Shown in pieces: positions 60,745-64,000 of a DNA stretch of 64,000 bases. The notes under the pieces were generated by a model. The model was not told the DNA's origin. It worked only from the letters and a program-made list of their open reading frames with translations, and searched no databases. Each line of letters opens with the position of its first letter. The first letter of the stretch is position 1. The position numbers were made by a program, and so were the translations under genes. The DNA comes from Loxodes magnus (Eukaryota; Ciliophora; Karyorelictea; Loxodida; Loxodidae), in contig CAMPDV010000252.1 in the NCBI GenBank assembly GCA_946699065.1, forward strand, positions 248,001-312,000. Direction: 5' to 3'.

Positions 60745-61620
60745 AAATATTAACTTTATTAATATAAAAAAATGGTTCCTAAGAAATAATTGAATAAAAA
60801 CAAACAGGATATCGACTAATAAAACTATCTAATCGAAATATACTTCCCAGGAGCTGATAATAAAAAATTATAATAATCACTTCTAAACTTGATTTAACGA
60901 TTAGATTATCTAACTTTTACTGTGCAAAAACTATAAAAAGAAAATCAATGAAAAAAATGAAAAAAAAAATAGAAATCAACACTAAAGCATCCAATTCTTA
61001 ACTTATCTAATAACTGGAAAAATGGAGTTAAAATTTAAAGATATTAACAAGCAAAATAATTCTAAATAACTTATTTCTCCTCATAATGATACTATGTGTA
61101 GTGGAATAGCAGTATTCTAAAACTTTTTCTAATAGGTAAAAAATTAAAAATTGAAAAAATGTTGGAAATGTCAAAAATTAGGACATATCTCCAAAAAATG
61201 CACAAAAATGATGTTTCTTTTGTTAAAGAATGAACATATATATAAAAATGCTGGTACGTTAAGAGAAAACAGAAATAAACAAGTCAAAAGTTATGAAATT
61301 ACATATCTTAGTTATACTGTTCCCCAGAAGGAATATTTTATAAGAAAAGGAATACGGTGGAGATTAATCACAATTGGATATAGTAAACGCTCAAAAAAGA
61401 AGAACGTTACAAATGTTTGGGCCTAATTGAGACTGAAACAAGATTCCTACAGTCAAGAAGGGATAAATGAGCTTGAGTCGATACGTATTAAAAGAATGCG
61501 AGTCTATTAATTCGAGAGAAGAATAAAGTGACTCCATGAACATTTGAGAAAACTTATAAAATGATTCTGTGACTAACTTAACAAAGGAAAAAGTCACGTA
61601 AATAGATTATTATTGTTATT
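60745..61620 (+). mobile_element. ZK-C Gag-like element with intact knuckle
   Basis: About 0.88 kb, ending in attattattgttattattat. An A-rich stretch precedes the ATG at 60,772. This is the copy with the most canonical knuckle in the window. Limits are taken from the start codon and the tail, because no target duplication was identified. Confidence 0.7.
60772..61531 (+). CDS. Gag-like protein with canonical CCHC knuckle
   Basis: The first frame starts at ATG 60,772 (M-V-P-K-K-Q-L-N-K-N-K-Q) and carries the coil L-L-N-L-I-Q-R-L-D-Y-L-T-F-T-V-Q-K-L-Q. The second frame is open from 60,893 to TGA 61,529-61,531 without interruption, so one shift near 60,945 joins them. The knuckle CWKCQKLGHISKKC at 61,160-61,201 has all ligands plus the Gly before His seen in retroviral and retrotransposon nucleocapsids. 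After it, F-I-R-K-G-I-R-W-R-L fits the post-knuckle motif (G-x-x-[YW]-[KR]-[IL]), then a basic K-R-S-K-K-K-N-V. Known knuckle chemistry implies zinc and single-stranded nucleic acid binding. Apart from the one shift the gene looks usable. The minus-strand ORF at 61,391-61,597 is a shadow. Confidence 0.7.
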
Positions 61621-62039
61621 ATTATAATTGAAATTTATAAAAAATTTTCTTTTTATTGCACTATTTAAAATTTTACTACAAGATATTTTTGTGTAAAAAT
61701 ATTTAATAATAGATTCTTATTTAATTAAATTAGCTATATTATAAAACTACATTTTTGCTAATATAATAATTTTATTTAAATGGTTTTATGTTTTATTTTA
61801 TATATATTTATAATTATAAGATACTAAAATTAAAGAAATTTATGTAACTTATTTAAATCTATTAAATGCTTTTGATTTAAGTTTATATCAAGGTCTGGAA
61901 AAAATTTAAATGTAAAATGATAAAAAAATTTCTTAATTCCTAATAAGATTTAAATATTTAATTAAAATTAAATTTTATTGGTAAAAATTTATCTAAGCAA
62001 TCATATCTAAATTAAATATAATATAAAAGTGTATATAAA

Positions 62040-64000
62040 ATGCTAATAATATAATAAATTTCAAGAAACAGAAGAAATAAAGATATTAAAAGCAATTAAA
62101 AGTAAAACTAAACTTTTGTTTATCTTATTTTATTATTTAATATTCCTTAGTTCTAATTGAATTATTAAGAAATATCCAATTACTTATTAGAAAATAGAAG
62201 TTTATAAATTAAGAAGTAAAAATATTATAACTATAGCTCCTTTAACTTTGCATTTTATGAATAAAATGTAATTAATTTAAAATAATATTTTGGGAAATAT
62301 TAAAATAAATTGCATGTTTAGTGCTATTTTGGTTATAATAATTAATTGATAAATAACGGCTCATTTTTTTTAAAAACTTTAAGTTTATTAAGAATTTTAG
62401 AAAATAAAGATAGAAGTTAAGCAGGAGCTGATATTGCAATTCTTTCCAACATCTAATAAAGTGCTACTATAGCTACAAAATATTAAAAAAGACAAGAAGG
62501 TAATAAAATTCAAATAGAGCTTAAAAGACTGTTTAGTAATAACTTTAGAATTTATAAGAAAAAAATTGGATACAGAATAAGCCTTATTTAGATGGAGAGA
62601 AAGTAATCATCCAAATAAAAAATAGTAGAGAAATCCTACCTCGATAAAAATGGATAGCCTGACTGGATGAAAATCCAAGGAAAGCAAGTATTACTTAAAT
62701 TTTTAGGTAATAATTAAGCTTTTTAAGAAGGTAAAATTTTTAAGTAGCATAAATCACTAATTATAAATTAATAAAATTAAATCTTTATCTTAGTTAATTA
62801 GTTTAAAAATATGGAATACTTTATTAATATTTCACTCATTACTTATAAATTTATTTATTTATAAATTTTGATCTGAGAATTAAATTATTAAATGATATTA
62901 TATAGTTATCAATTAAATTATTTTTTCTTATTTTAATTTTTTTAAATATTTATGTTATAGAATATGTTCTTCAAAATTTTGAAATTGATTCGTTTATTAT
63001 CTAATTAAATTGTTTATTTTACACTTTATAGTTGTGGATTAAAATCTTTTATTCTTCAATTTTATCAAACATTTTTATTAAATATTTACGATTTTATCTT
63101 TGATCCTTTTCCTGCTTCAAGCTATAAGATAAATGCCTTGACTAAAATTAGAAAATTTAATCTTAATTTCTAAAATTTTTAAGAAACATTATAAGAGCTT
63201 AATTTGCAAAAATGCAAATTTTTTATTTTTTAAATGTATTTCTAAAGGTTTTTTTACATTATTTAAATTTTAATAAAATACCTTATATTACAAATTAAAA
63301 AGACAAATTCAACATTATTTAAAATTGTTTAACATATTTTTAAGAATTTAGGATTTATTTACATATTTGTACATTTTATATATCTACAGTCCCCTATTTA
63401 TATTCTAATTATTTTTTGAAATTCTATATTGAAGAATAATAAAAAATCTAGGTTTATCTTGGAAAATAAGAAAAAAGTTAAATATATCTATTGAAGAGCT
63501 ATAAATTAAAAACTATAATAAGAATAGTTTTAATATATTAAAATATAGAATATATACACTAACTAAAATACTTTTCTAATCGTAAATTTTATATTTATTA
63601 GCGAAATCTTTATTTTTATTGCTTCAATTAATAGAAATTATCTTTTAGTTAGAAATTTATTTAACTATTATATTTTATTCTATATAAAATAATTATTTTT
63701 TAAAACCTGATAAAAAATATTATTAAAATATGTGCTTTTTTATATGATTTAAATTAGCATTTTAACTAAATTTTTTGTTTAATTTTTTTACTTTAAATAA
63801 AAATTGAGATATTTAGGTTATCTAATAGAAAGTTTAATTAAAAAAAGTAGTTAAATACTATATCTAACAGATTTTTATAAAAATATAGCATTATTAAAAA
63901 GTATAAAGTAAAACTAATCAATCTTAAATTTATTTTAAATTAAAAAACATAACTAGTTACTTTTTATTACGATTGGATAATTTATAATCTTTAAAAAAAT
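62040..64000 (+). repeat. Second direct repeat, copy 2 (runs off window)
   Basis: Partner of 37,130-39,710, in the same orientation and order, reaching the window end. Substitution and indel divergence is considerable. It contains a short ZK-B insertion at 62.41-62.72 kb. Confidence 0.7.
62411..62720 (+). mobile_element. ZK-B element, 5' truncated and degraded
   Basis: Plus-strand fragment. C-Y-Y at 62,452-62,460 followed by I-L-K-K looks like a knuckle with an internal deletion. S-N-H-P-N-K-K near 62,600 matches the C-terminal S-G-N-[LH]-P block of other ZK-B copies. Flanking ttttagaaaataaag and ttttaagaaggtaaaat may be diverged target duplications. In the other direct-repeat copy the same flank (ttttaagaaggtaaaat at about 37,540) lies left of a different ZK-B insertion. 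Confidence 0.5.

Overview
This window looks like germline-type nuclear DNA of a ciliate. A+T is very high (clearly above 80% by eye). Under the standard code no ORF exceeds about 112 codons, but when TAA and TAG are read as Gln and only TGA as stop, frames of 100-260 codons appear wherever base composition rises. The proteins read that way contain recognisable motifs: CCHC zinc knuckles, leucine-rich coiled coils and reverse-transcriptase boxes. Tetrahymena or a relative (micronucleus-limited DNA) is my best guess. The sequence alone does not prove the genus. I see no ordinary cellular gene, rRNA, convincing tRNA or CRISPR array.

Almost everything readable is mobile-element debris. The dominant component is a set of about 14 compact units, intact ones roughly 0.7-1.0 kb. 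Each encodes a Gag-like protein: basic or Ser/Gln-rich N-terminus, coiled coil, one CX2CX4HX4C knuckle, then a short domain with a G-x-[IV]-Y-[KR] core. Many end in a TTA/TAT-rich 3' tail. Four copies have clear 10-15 bp target-site duplications. I call the sequence groups ZK-A (10.7, 22.2, 30.5, 33.8, 57.9 kb), ZK-B (5.6, 37.9, 42.6, 54.6, 62.5 kb) and ZK-C/other (6.9, 8.4, 50.1, 60.4, 61.2 kb). None carries its own reverse transcriptase. Separate decayed non-LTR-type reverse transcriptase pieces lie at 0.76-1.73 kb, 28.2-28.7 kb and, in reverse, 35.6-36.0 kb, and are candidate helpers.

Layout: about 1.6-9.2 kb and 29.4-35.65 kb are arms of a very large inverted repeat around a 20-kb spacer, possibly extending out to 0.75 and 36 kb. 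The arms differ by nested insertions (tandem repeat at 3.7-4.3, ZK units at 5.6, 6.9 and 8.4 kb on the left; 30.5 and 33.8 kb on the right), so each arm shows the empty site for the other's insertions. The spacer holds ZK-A copies, an unknown ORF family at 9.2-10.4 kb (second copy 56.3-57.0 kb), an unknown ORF at 20.0-20.6 kb, and the first copy of a long direct repeat (23.3-28.2 kb) whose partner is 43.0-47.1 kb. A second direct-repeat pair is 37.1-39.7 and 62.0-64.0 kb. Further unidentified coding relics lie at 14.9-15.4, 48.3-48.9 and 52.0-52.5 kb.

The best-preserved reading frames are the ZK-A copy on the minus strand at 30.95-30.16 kb, the uninterrupted frame at 6.48-7.34 kb that runs into 107 TAT codons, the 33.5-34.0 kb copy, and the 60.8-61.5 kb copy with a textbook knuckle. 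Everything else is degraded or simple AT-rich spacer.
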